Shown: positions 50,476 to 61,087 of the stretch, piece by piece
Layout of the letters: each line of letters opens with the position of its first letter
Position numbering within the stretch: position 1 is the stretch's first letter
Assembly: GCF_008831285.2 (NCBI RefSeq)
Contig: NC_045140.1
Span: 25,934,131-25,998,130, forward strand
Origin: Nymphaea colorata
Lineage: Eukaryota; Streptophyta; Magnoliopsida; Nymphaeales; Nymphaeaceae
Direction of reading: 5' to 3'
DNA: 64,000 nucleotides
The notes under the pieces: model-generated
Seen by the model: only the letters and a program-made list of their open reading frames with translations
Databases searched by the model: none
What the model was told of the DNA's origin: nothing
Program-made: the position numbers and the translations under genes

Positions 50476-50643
50476 ATGAAGGTGGCCTTGCTTTGGTTCA
50501 TGGTGCTGCTAGTGGTGGTCCTGGTCCTGCTAGCTGCTCAAGGGAATGCGGCCTGGATTCCGCCACCACCATTCACCCACTGTCCAGCAGCCAACCAGTA
50601 CTACAGACAGCATGCAGTGGTGAAATACGCATGCAGATCATGA
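50476..50643 (+). CDS. Candidate small secreted peptide, 55 residues
   Basis: Single-exon open frame with a textbook signal peptide: MKVALLW, a hydrophobic core of Val/Leu of about 15 residues, then AAQGNAA as a likely cleavage region. The predicted mature part is about 29 residues. It begins WIPPPPFTHC and ends VVKYACRS, with two Cys about 16 residues apart that could form one disulphide. The frame also extends upstream to a Met at 50395, but that leader is basic and unlike a signal peptide, so I choose 50476. Only a loose likeness to RALF-type tails (a final CRS) is visible, not enough to assign a family. It is divergent from SCPL copy B, with about 500 bp and a long TA tract between. It could be a chance frame; the clean signal-peptide architecture is what argues for a gene. 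Confidence 0.4.
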   Translation: MKVALLWFMVLLVVVLVLLAAQGNAAWIPPPPFTHCPAANQYYRQHAVVKYACRS

Positions 50644-51263
50644 AGAAGCTCCAAAGGAGATATCCCTATCATTTCAGGTTTCACACAGATATATGTACAG
50701 CTCTGTGTTTGTGTATGCGTGGAGAGGGAGAGAGAGAGAGAGAGAGAGAGATTTTGCTTTCTATATCTTAAAATTGATTGGAAGGGAATCTTCAAGGTTC
50801 AGGAAAACTTTTCCTGGCAGTGATTGGCAAACCTCGGGTTTCAGAAATGTTTAATTGCGTTTCAGAAATGTAACAAGCTAGCAAATCTGATCTTTTAGTT
50901 GATCAGAAAATTAAAAGAAGGTGCAGAACAGACCAGAGTCCAGGCAATGTGTGTGTGTGCGCACGAGTGCTAAAGGAGCCAGTATAGAGTTATAGACCAA
51001 AAAAGTTTTAAAAAACAAGGGTGTAGTATTAGCTAGTAGAGAGTGGCATAAAAGACAATTCATATGAATGCTACTTTTCTAGAATATTATCATCGGTTCG
51101 ATTCTCATGGATGCTATTACCCTGAACTGTTAATGGTGGGATCATGATATTTTAATTGATGAGTTCATCGTATTGCACCTACGTTTCAATCCAGCCCAAA
51201 ACACCAAAAGTAAGGAGAAAAGGGGGAGCTTCGGACTTACTTTTAGAGTGATGGTTTATTAAC

Positions 51264-51552
51264 CTCATGCTCATTTAGAAAAGCACAATTTTAGTACTAT
51301 TAACTCTCTTTTAAAAAGAGTGCCAGTCCACCTAAAAATTTCTAGTTGTTTTCTTTGTTCTCATGCTCATTTAGAAAAGCACAATTTTAGTACTATTAAC
51401 TCTCTTTTAAAAAGAGTGCCAGTCCACCTAAAAATTTCTAGTTGTTTTCTTTGTTCTCATGCTCATTTAGAAAAGCACAATTTTAGTACTATTAACTCTC
51501 TTTTAAAAAGAGTGCCAGTCCACCTAAAAATTTCTAGTTGTTTTCTTTGTTC
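51264..51552. repeat. Minisatellite, 96-bp unit, three copies
   Basis: Units start at about 51264, 51360 and 51456 (CTCATGCTCATTTAGAAAAG...) and are essentially identical. Because 96 is a multiple of three, one frame stays open through the array and reads as a repeating peptide. That frame begins inside the array, and I do not regard it as a gene. Confidence 0.95.
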
Positions 51553-52570
51553 ATGGAAGAGAGACGAATGCCTCATTGTGTTGCAGTCAACTTTCTGACC
51601 TTTCAATATATTTTATGATTGAGATTGGTCGAGTTTTTTGCATGATTTTTTCTATTGTGGCCATAATCTTAAAGGTGCAGCTACTGTTGAAGGGCACTGG
51701 GGAGACCCTTGATGGTTGCTGGGTTTTCTTTTCTTTTTGTCTGATTTGGCCTCCATGAGATATGGTGGACCAACCATTTGATGGCGACGACAGTGTAACC
51801 TTTTATAGTCTTCCTTCTCTTCATGGCCAATGGGGAGAAAAAGAAGATCCTACAATTATACACTCAACTTTTAATGGTGAGGAGAAATCATGACTAAATT
51901 TAAAAGCCCACTTGATATTATCTTTCATTTGTAAGAATATGTCACAAGTGTTAAATGTAACATAATATTCAAGCCTAATTAAGTTGTGCTTTTATAGATT
52001 ACACTTTCAGAGAATACTAGTTGATTAAGATGTACTTAATCATTTTATGAATTGCCAGTGCACATTCACTTTTTAGTACTTATTTTTTCTTTAAATTTGT
52101 TTTCTTGAATACTAATTATTAAACGTAAAAAAATTTAAGAACATCTTTAGGATGGAGTCACAGTTTACAAAAATTGAGCAGTACCTGACTGTTGCCTTGC
52201 GTTGGTTATATTAATGTTTCAATTCACACTTATTAAAAATATTTCATTAAGTTATTTTGGCTGTAATTGTTGGAGTCTAGAACTTTGTTCTGGTGTCCAT
52301 CTGCTTTTTGTTCACTATCTTCCGGCCTTCATCCAAGTGTTTATTAATAGTATTTATGCTAGAGTTTCTTGTTAGAATAATGCTTAAAACTTATTCTTCT
52401 CTCGCCATAATAATACTCTTTTGAACTGCATGTAATAATTGACTGGTGTACCGCTCTCCAACCCAAATTTTGACTCTTTATCTGCGGGACTTAAATAAAA
52501 AGGCACACAATAAAGTTGGGAAAGTTACAACTTGAAAAGCTGGGTAACTTGTCAACAAATAGCGGCCACA

Positions 52571-52800
52571 AAGGGGTTTGGCACAGTTGACTGGAGACCT
52601 GGCTGCCAAATGGACGGTCATGGTTCAAGTCCTGTGGGTGCGTCATCTCTTCCACAAGCCCTGCTGCCCAGGTCTTAACCTCCTAGCTAGCAAAAGCTGA
52701 ATTTACTACATACCTATCTTAGACCATGGGGCTTTGGCTTTTCTGTAATAGTGGAGTATGTGCAGGCAATTGCCCACACACATCCACACAAATTGCTTAT
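52571..52800 (+). mobile_element. tRNA-derived SINE candidate
   Basis: An A-box-like TGGCACAGTTGACTGG (52579-52594) and a B-box GGTTCAAGTCC (52622-52632) are about 43 nt apart, the spacing of a Pol III internal promoter. The head does not fold into a full tRNA cloverleaf by eye. A non-tRNA body of about 150 bp follows and ends in a T/A-rich stretch near 52800. The family is unknown and I could not make out clear flanking duplications. Confidence 0.45.
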
Positions 52801-53593
52801 TTATTTATATATTGATGTATCATAATTATTTTCTCATTTACATGTTGGTGCCCTTAAATATAAGCTTGAGGAATTAGCGTCCCTCAGTCAGAAATTTGTG
52901 GTGCCAAATGCTCGGACAAGAAATCGGTTTTGAAAAAATAAAATTACCGTGGTAAGTAAAAAAAAAAAAAAAAATCATTTGGCCCCGGCCATTGAAAATT
53001 CTGAAAAATATATAATGTTCCCTTTCCTAGGTCCGCCCCTACTATGCTCAATTTTCTCTGGATAACATGGTGAGAGCGAATTGAAGTTTGTGGAAGTTGA
53101 TCTAATAAAGTTCATCTCAGTGCTGTTTATCTGAATGTAGCGTCTTCCTATCCAACTTGGTGGCCTTGATTCAATCTCAAGTTCAAGCAGAAATAGTATG
53201 CTGTCAAGTAGAAATATTATTCAGTCCCATGTGTGAGTTTTTCCATACACTATCCACCCAACCTCATTTACACATGAATTTGTTATCTTGAAATTCACTC
53301 TTTGATTCATGATGTTTGCAAATGTATGATGTCTTCTTGAAATTTCTAAGCGAAAAGAAAAAGGGACTTCTTGTTGATTGATTTATTTGTCAATGTGGCG
53401 CACTGATGTTGTAGTCTTATGTCTTTGGTTAGATTAGTCATGATGTTGCATTAAGAACTTGGTTTAAGACCTCTTTTAGTGTTTGTTCTTAGTTGTCTGT
53501 CTCCAAAAAAATCAGATTATTAATTAAAGTGAGATTTTTTTGAGTGATCAAACCTACCATGAATCTTAATTCCTAAGGATTGCAGTTTTTTAC

Positions 53594-53661
53594 TTCTTGA
53601 GTAGGTCTGTAAGATTTCACAATACCATTCTTGAGTAGGTCTGTAAGATTTCACAATACCA
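53594..53661. repeat. Tandem duplication, 34-bp unit
   Basis: TTCTTGAGTAGGTCTGTAAG and following bases occur twice head to tail. Confidence 0.9.
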
Positions 53662-54189
53662 CTTGAAAAATATGGTAGTAACCATGCACTATTAGGAGAA
53701 TATGGCAGCTGCATTTCTCTATTTCATATTAGGGAAAGTTATCAATTGGATATTTGTTTGGCCAGTGATTCTAGGCATTTGTGGACATCTGAACAACTAA
53801 GAGGAAGAATTGAAATTGAGATCAAATCTATGTTAAAGCAGTAATGGGGACACGATCAAAGAATGCTCGCTTCAAGTTATGGCTGGAACAAGCTCAAATT
53901 CTAGATGCATGGCCTGTTTATGTGAAATAAATGTATGGGAGTTACAGGCTACAACCGTGATTTCCATTCAAAAATTCTAATAATAAAAAGATCTCACGTG
54001 GGTTAACCGCTGTAAGATGAATTTTATGTGAGAAGAAATTAGGTATGAGTTCATATCATGTTGTTTTTTATTTTTAATATTATTTTTATGGATATTATAT
54101 ATTAGACAATTTTTTATACTCAGGCTTCATTACGTCTTACTTGATGATGCATCGCTTCACAAGTTTAACGCATCACTTCGTCTCATCGC

Positions 54190-54337
54190 TCTTGACAACA
54201 TTTCATATGACCTTGTTTTTAATATGTAGTATGGATTTAAAATCTATGCTACTGCCAATTATTTAAACTGACAATCTTCTAAAATACATCTTTTCATACA
54301 ACATTGAATTTAAGATATGAAGCTATCAAACACAACA
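54190..54337 (-). repeat. MITE-family copy, reverse orientation
   Basis: On the minus strand from 54337 it reads GTTGTGTTTGATAGCTT, then a TATGAAAAGATGTATTTTAG block and a TTAAAAACA block, collinear with the copy at 54775. The inner end is indistinct. Confidence 0.45.
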
Positions 54338-54774
54338 TAATGTCATATTGTCTTTGGCTCTAGCAACATTATCATAAGTTCACTGGGACTCAGAAGCAAA
54401 TCAGTGCCTTAGAGGCATAAATGTACGGTTTTGGAGGGCCTGCCCTGAAGATGGTTTTTTCTAAGTAAAATATTAAAGAAACCCTTAACAAGGAACCATT
54501 CATGCCGTTAAAAAATGTTGTTCAAGATAAGCATTAGAAGTCTAAGAATATAATATTCACCAAAAACAAATTAGGAGCTGTCTGCTTACTCAGCTTATTT
54601 AGAAAAAAGAAATTAAATTTATCATAATTCAATTAACATAATGTCATAAATGAGAAACATGAAAATAACAATCCTTTCGAACATAAGTTAAATCCATCCG
54701 AAGTAAGATGAGTTTGGTGGTATTGGCCAACGGATACTTCTTTGTTTATAGACGTATTAACACTTTATTATTAT

Positions 54775-54966
54775 GGTTGTGTTTGATAGTTTTGGATATA
54801 AGATTTAAGGCTACATGAAAAGTTGTGTTTTGAGAGATTCTCAGGATCTCAACCGCATGAACTTGAAATTCATGCTACACCTTAAAAACCCTGAATTTTA
54901 GGGTGGAATAAGAGGAAACCTGATCTTACATCCAGAAATCTGAAATCTGCAGTAAAACAAACAAAG
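54775..54966 (+). repeat. MITE-family copy, forward orientation
   Basis: Starts GGTTGTGTTTGATAGTTTTG and ends CAGTAAAACAAACAAAGGCC, whose complement (GGCCTTTGTTTGTTTTACTG) resembles the start, giving imperfect terminal inverted repeats. About 192 bp with no coding capacity. It is collinear with the copies at about 1770-2115 and 54190-54337. Target duplication unclear. Confidence 0.5.
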
Positions 54967-55413
54967 GCCACGTCAGTGAGGGAGCCACTATTTTTTTGCC
55001 AACAAAAATATCATCTGCGCGTAAACATAAAACAAATTTGAAGAAGAATTAGAAAGAAAAAGGAAGAAAAATCTCACTCATTTCTTATGCTGCTCAATTT
55101 CCTTCCATATCCTGCAGAAATGGGCGGCTAGTTTTAAGGAGAGGCGCGGTTTCTTTTAGTTGCTACTCCATTTTCTTTCGTTCTTATCAGAGACGATGAT
55201 CGATGGATAGAGGGATAGAGGAGGGAAAGTGTGTAGCTCCCAAGAAAGGGACCCAACCAGTTCACCGCCTTATTGGCGTGGGAAAGGCGCCTTCTCCTTC
55301 CAGAAAAGGAGCCACTCCCAACCAGAGGGAAGGGGTCGAGGGAGCGCCCACTCGTCGCCAAGAGGTCCTTGGTTGAATGACAAGGCTCGTCCGCGTAGCC
55401 CCCACCGCCGCCG

Positions 55414-58400
55414 ATGGCCTCCAATTTAAAGGAGCGCCTTCTCCCTCCCAAGCCGGCCACCGCCGCCAACCGGCCTCTTTTCCAGGGCCTCGACCTCTCC
55501 GGCCTCAAGAAGCGCGGGCATGGCGTCCGCTCTTGGATCCGCATTGACAGTTCCGGAGACTCCCAGGTCGTGGAGCTCGACAAGCTCGCGGTCATGCGCC
55601 GGTGCGACCTCCCCGCCCGCGACCTCCGCCTCCTTGACCCTCTATTCGTCTACCCGTCCACCATCCTGGGCCGTGAGAAGGCTATCGTCGTCAACCTCGA
55701 GCACATCCGCTGTATTATCACCGCGGACGAGGTCCTCCTCCTCAATTCCCTCGATAGCTACGTCATTCAGTACGTCGTCGAGTTGCAGCGCCGCCTCGGC
55801 TTCGAGCGTAGGAGCTTCTCGCCGTCGGCGAACAATTTCGAGGACGGGTTTGGCGGGTCGTCGCCGACGGATGGCCTGCCGTTCGAGTTCCGCGCGCTCG
55901 AGGTGGCGCTGGAGTTAGCGTGCACGTTTCTTGATTCTCAGGTACGGTGGATTGCCTCATTTTAGAAGTTTCAGACTTTAATTTCTCTCCTTCCGGATTT
56001 TTTTAGTGATTTTTGATGATTGGGCCTGTAAAGGTAGCCGGTGGATTCTTGTTTTGCTTTATTGCATCATGGGGATTTCTGAATACTGAATTATGGGTAG
56101 TTGGTATTTGGAGAATCGTTGTCGGCTGGTAATTGTTAGGTAGCTGAGGTTTGGGCATTTGAATTTGATGTAGTGCTTGGATACGTTGTTGTTTTTGGAT
56201 ATTATACCTCATTGTGTTTCCTTTTTGATGGTTAATGGTGCTGGGTAACATGTGTAATGTACTTCACGTTTATTGAATATCTGGAAGATCGCAAGAGTGA
56301 AAGTAAAGAAAAATGCACAGAGAACTCCCACCGAATTACCATTACAGAATACAAAATGCAACTAGATAAGCACGTGAATGTTGTGTCAATTGCACATCAG
56401 GAACTGTATAACTAGACAAAAAGGAAAAGAAGTATCCATCAGAAGTTCCGCTTAGGAGTACGTTGTCTCAAAAAACTTGTTTGTGGAGATGTGTGATACC
56501 TTCTCTATATGGCAAGATTCATCGTGATCATATCACCATATTGCGTTTCCTTTTGGAAAATGTTGCTACAGTTCCACTTGATAACCACAAAGCTTGATGT
56601 TGTGTTTCCCTTCCAAATTCAATCCAATGAACTTTGCTATCACTTTGCGTATACTATATGATTTGGTAAATGAAAAGGGTGATTTTTTAAAATATTTTTT
56701 TAGTCCAGTTTTTCATTGTCACTAGCTCACCATCCTTAATTTACACTATAATTTGCCAGCAGCCTAGAGATGCCTGGATTTGGGTTATTCTCGGGCTACT
56801 TCATGCTGGAAATTATGTGGAGGCCCCTATCCCCTGTTTATGATTATGAAGATATCCAAAGCTGTTTCCTGGAAATCATATCGCAGGAAATATGCCAAGC
56901 AAACCAGATTAGAAGCTTTTCTAGGTTTTCTGAAAGCTTTCGAGTTTGCGGTGTTGAGAAATGGAGGAACTGGGTGCCCTTTTGCTGCACACGTGTTCCA
57001 AGCAGACTGTGGTTGAGCTAGATATGTTCATCATCCTCAGCTGGATGATTGCACACACCAACACATCCCATAGATTCCATGGGGAGAAAATCTCTTGTCT
57101 GAGAACACCTTTCAAATTCTCAAAAGCTTTGCTTTCCAAAAGGGTAGAAGATGCCCTTTGCTTGCCATGAGAGTGGCTTGAGCAGGTTGATTATGAAGAT
57201 TCTTTCGGCTCACTGAGAGGGCACTGAAAGTCTTTGGCAAACCTTTCGGCTTGCGCATTAGAAAGGATCGGCTTATCCTTCTTAGATGTCAATGACAGAT
57301 GAACGTTGTCATATTGTGTTATTGGCTCTATCGTTTGATGAAATTTGACTACTTATTGGTTACAGAAAAATGCTACAAACCATGTAAGTGAGATTCGATT
57401 CCACTCCTTCACGAAACAAAGCGATCCTGCAAAGCAAAATAATGTTGGTTAGGCTACTAAGTGGCATGTTTTCATCAGCATTTGCTATAAACGTGGGGCC
57501 ATCACGTTTCAATGTTTGAAAGTACAGTAATGAATTTAATCTTGATTAAAGAAGGAATAACTGGCAGCCAATTGTTTCCTCTATCTTGTTCTTTGAGCCT
57601 ATATTTTTCCGTCATTCCTTGCTGTATTATTCTCGCATGTTACAGCTGCCTGACAATTCAAGTATAGTACCATACTTAGAATTGGGCGCTATTTGCAATT
57701 GCTAAATTGATGAATAATGATATATCAATGGTGTTGTTTCCACAAAAAAAAAAAAAAGGCAGCAGATCTAGAGATAGAAGCATATCCGTTGTTGGATGAG
57801 CTGACCTCAAAGCTAAGTACTTTAAATTTGGAACGAGTACGGAGATTGAAGAGCAGGCTTGTTGCTTTGACTCGTAGGGTTCAGAAGGTAATGAGCTCTC
57901 ATGCTCTCTTCGTACTTTCTGTAAGTATTGTTTCTTCATGCCACCTTCAACTTGCAGGTGAGGGATGAGATAGAGCAGCTTATGGATGACGATGGAGATA
58001 TGGCTGAGATGTATTTAACTGAAAAAAAGCTGAGGATGGACTCCACATATGGTGATCAATCCATGATAGTTTATGGCTCAATCGGAGCAGGGGTATCAGT
58101 CTCTGCTCCTGTTTCCCCTGTCTCTTCTCCTCCAGAATCTCGAAGACTGGAGAAGAGCCTAAGCATTGGCAGAAGCAGGCATGAGAGCATGAGGAGCACG
58201 GAAAGTGGCGAGGACATTGAAGAGTTGGAAATGCTACTCGAAACCTATTTTGTTGTTATTGGGAGCACGCTGAACAAACTAACATCGGTATCGCCCGAGC
58301 AATGCCTGCATTTTCTTATCTTGGCTTGTCACCAAGTATTATTTTTAGCATATTGCCTGACGTTTCAATTTAAAATGTTTTACAGCTGAAGGAGTACATT

Positions 58401-58883
58401 GACGACACAGAAGACTTCATAAATATACAGCTGGTTAGCTCTGATCTTCCATTTTTCCATAGATAACTAAGCCCTAACTAAATATAAGCTCCCTTCTGAT
58501 TTACATGACTGGGCCGTGGACATAGAAAGAATCGTAACTGTGAAAATTTTCTTATTCTTTTCGAAGACTAGTTTCTCTGGCTGAAGTACATATCCAGTTT
58601 TTGCTTAGGGGCCATCAATGTTAACTTTCATAACGGTACTTGGTTGTTGCAGGACAATGTCAGAAATCAGTTGATTCAGTTCGAGTTGCTGCTTACAACC
58701 GCAACGTTTGTGGTGGCAATTTTTGGAGTAGTAGCGGGCATCTTTGGCATGAATTTCTCAATATCATTGTTCGATGAACCAGATGCATTCAAGTGGGTTT
58801 TGTTGATCACTGGTGCATGCGGGTTGCTGATTTTCTGTGGATTCGTGTGGTTTTTCAGACACAGAAGACTGATGCCTTTGTAA
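55414..58883 (+). CDS. MRS2-1: Magnesium transporter, MRS2/CorA family (MRS2-1/MGT2-like)
   Basis: Eukaryotic CorA-type Mg2+ channel; plant MRS2-1/MGT2 members sit on the tonoplast. Exons 55414-55941, 57759-57887, 57958-58287, 58386-58433 and 58653-58883, all phase 0, encode 421 residues (Arabidopsis MRS2-1 has 442). Landmarks: LKERLLPPKP at the N-terminus, RRCDLPARDLRLLDPLFVYP, VNLEHIRCIITADEVLLLNS, EIEAYPLLDELTSK, the coiled helix RVRRLKSRLVALTRRVQKVR, and VSAPVSPVSSPPESRRL. Two transmembrane helices lie at about 360-378 and 393-413, with the signature GMN at 377-379 after the first. The protein ends FRHRRLMPL like its relatives. Exon 1 is strikingly GC-rich, the others AT-rich. The intron 1 acceptor is odd: AG follows 14 consecutive A, and the next AG would put a stop codon in frame. 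A 7-residue difference from relatives lies in the variable loop near residue 140. Confidence 0.94.
57744..57758 (+). promoter_or_regulatory. Unusual 3' splice site of MRS2 intron 1 (A14 then G)
   Basis: The pyrimidine-rich tract GTGTTGTTTCC is separated from the exon by a run of 14 A, and the last A with the G at 57758 forms the acceptor dinucleotide. The exon then reads GCA GCA GAT CTA (AADLEIEAYP), matching the family. Confidence 0.7.
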
Positions 58884-60805
58884 TTTGTACAACGTGTGAT
58901 ATGTCTTTTCAAAATATCAGTGATATGTCTTCCCAAAATATCAGAAAAGAAAGTACACTATATATTCAGAAGACAATACCTGGCCTTATAGTTTTTTTTT
59001 TAAACTCTGTATATTCAGAAAATGATACTTGGATAAACGATGGAATTTTTTTCTTCTCCATTTGACAGGTTCCGATGGGAATGAACCAGGAAATTCCCAA
59101 GTTATCTTTGTGAATTTCATAGATTTTCATCCATAAAACAATAGCAGCAGCAGCGGTAGCAACAGTTACGACGATAAACGGATCCATGGAATACGAGAAG
59201 ACTCGTCTTTCGTACTAGTAGCCGCAACTTTTGGCAATAACATCGCCTACAAATAATGTCACTACAGGCTAATGAAACACGAGGAGATTTTATGCTCGGT
59301 TCTCCGTAGGTAACGAACTAGCAGCCCTTCGAACAGATGAAGCAGGGTTAGCAGATCAGCATGGCCTAGCCTCCGTAACAGGTTAGCTAACCCAACTCTC
59401 AGTGTGTATGTGTGCGCGCACGTCTGTGTGTGAGCGGATGTTTTGCAATTTAATTTCCGTAATTCACAAATAAATGCACCTAAATGAACGATAAATTTGA
59501 TTATTAAGAAAAAACTAACAGTGGTAGTGTCAAAATTTGACCATAAAACGTACTATATTCATACAAAGTGATGCAACCAGCATCAAGGACGGTTTAAATG
59601 GTAGTTGCTTCATTCTCCGGGCATCATAAAGATGAATGTCAGTTGAAAGGAATATTTCTTTCTGAAGAGCTGTTAAAACAACATTTGACAGAGGCTGGAG
59701 GCTTTATTTTGATTATTCTCTCGGCATGTAATCACTTGAAAGAAGATGCACTGGAAGAGAGTCTTTCGCTCCTTGCTTTGTCAGCTTTCTCCATATAATC
59801 TTGGTGGGAACTGTGTGTAGTGCCTACCATCAAAAGAAAATGATAATGTTAGACATTGACAAACATGAAATATGCACATCATTAGATAACATTACGGAAA
59901 AAAAGCAACTTCTTGCATTTAAGCAGCCGATAATGACCTCCCCCTAATCGTGCGATTCATGCCCTAGCGACTAGCGTGGCAACCGCGAGGAACACCGAAA
60001 AATGAGTCAAAGTTCATGAGGATCTCTCACTCTTTCCGTATGGGGTGGAAAAAATTATCACGTGGTGACTTGAAATGAGAACATCAGTTCATTTTGACAG
60101 AATGCCAACTCCCAATTCCTCTTCGCCATTGTTCCATCAAGATTCACGACAACGATAGTTTAAATTGAAAATCTGTCATGGACCCATAGCACTCAGCAAA
60201 TTCTGCATCGTAGCCTTACGCTTCACTTTGTTCCAAAGCAATTCCCTGGACATAGTAGAGCGTTCATACCCCTAATACATCATCTTGATTTCTTACGTTT
60301 AGCATGTGTTAAGTGTCACCTAACCAAAACAGTAACCATCAGAAAATCTAGATATAGAAAAATGGCCTACAAGTCTCTCATTTCCAGATCATGAAGCAGA
60401 CTGGGCAATTCAGCAACTTTACATCAACTGGGACAAACCCCTATTCTGGTTGAAGAATGCGTTAATCCTGTTACCTGTTGCCCCAAGTAGGTGGGCACTT
60501 GAAGCTCTTCAAATGGTTGTATAGGACACAATCGCTACTCTTTTTGGACTTTTTCCATATGTTTCATCCTAATGTCAAAGGCTTTCTCATTTATCATATA
60601 CTCCAACAAGAAGGGATCTGCCCTTTTGATACAGAAAATTCAGAGCACCTATACCCAAAAAAAAAAAGGAAAAGAAAAGGAGAAGCATGAAGACGGTAAA
60701 CCAGAGAACTTAGCATCAAACACGATGGACCCAACAACTAAAGAATGAAAATTTAATATGTACGTATTTCGTGTTAACATGCATACATGGTAGTCCTATA
60801 AGAAA
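58884..60805. other. Intergenic region between MRS2 and the copia element
   Basis: MRS2 3' UTR, then about 1.8 kb without a supported gene. A small direct echo (ATATTCAGA-A) occurs at about 58960-59030. Short open frames (60-78 codons) show no family features. Confidence 0.55.
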
Positions 60806-61065
60806 TGTTGAAGGAACGGCTAATTGCAGCAAGAGGAAAGTTAATAGACTTTCCTCTTGTGCGAAACTTTTTCCATTATTGTTTCCTTTCCTTGTTGTTC
60901 TCCTCCGTTCCCTCCATTATATGTCTGGAAGGGGAACCACCAAAAGTGTAACAAGAAAGAATGAAAAAGAAAAAAAGATGACTGATTTTGTTCGTCCGTG
61001 GATGTAGGCAGCAATAGCTGAACCACGTTATCTCTGGTGTTTATGTGTGTTGTCGTCTTTCTTCA
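60806..61065 (+). repeat. Putative 5' LTR of the copia element
   Basis: The right end is set by the primer binding site that follows; CTTCA at about 61061-61065 gives the usual terminal CA. The left end is less sure: TGTTGAAGG at 60806 or TGAAGG at 60809, the latter giving a TGAAG/CTTCA inverted pair. Length about 260 bp. Confidence 0.5.
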
Positions 61066-61075
61066 ATTCTTGATA

Positions 61076-61087
61076 TGGTATCAGAGC
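61076..61087 (+). other. Primer binding site of the copia element
   Basis: TGGTATCAGAGC is the standard copia primer site, complementary to the initiator methionine tRNA. It lies about 10 nt after the proposed LTR end. Confidence 0.85.

Larger units (their letters stand above)
50644..55413. other. Repeat-rich intergenic region before the MRS2 gene
   Basis: No gene supported beyond the candidate peptide at its left edge. It includes a (GA)n tract at about 50720-50750, a 96-bp tandem array, a SINE candidate, a 34-bp duplication and two MITE copies, all listed separately. The final 250 bp become GC-rich and form the leader of the MRS2 gene. Confidence 0.6.

Noticed and set aside
51090-51115. 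GGTTCGATTCTC resembling a tRNA B-box
   Set aside because: The surrounding bases do not fold into a tRNA and no A-box is visible at proper distance.
51320-51598. Open frame with a repeated peptide through the 96-bp array
   Set aside because: It exists because the unit length is a multiple of three; there is no start context or domain.
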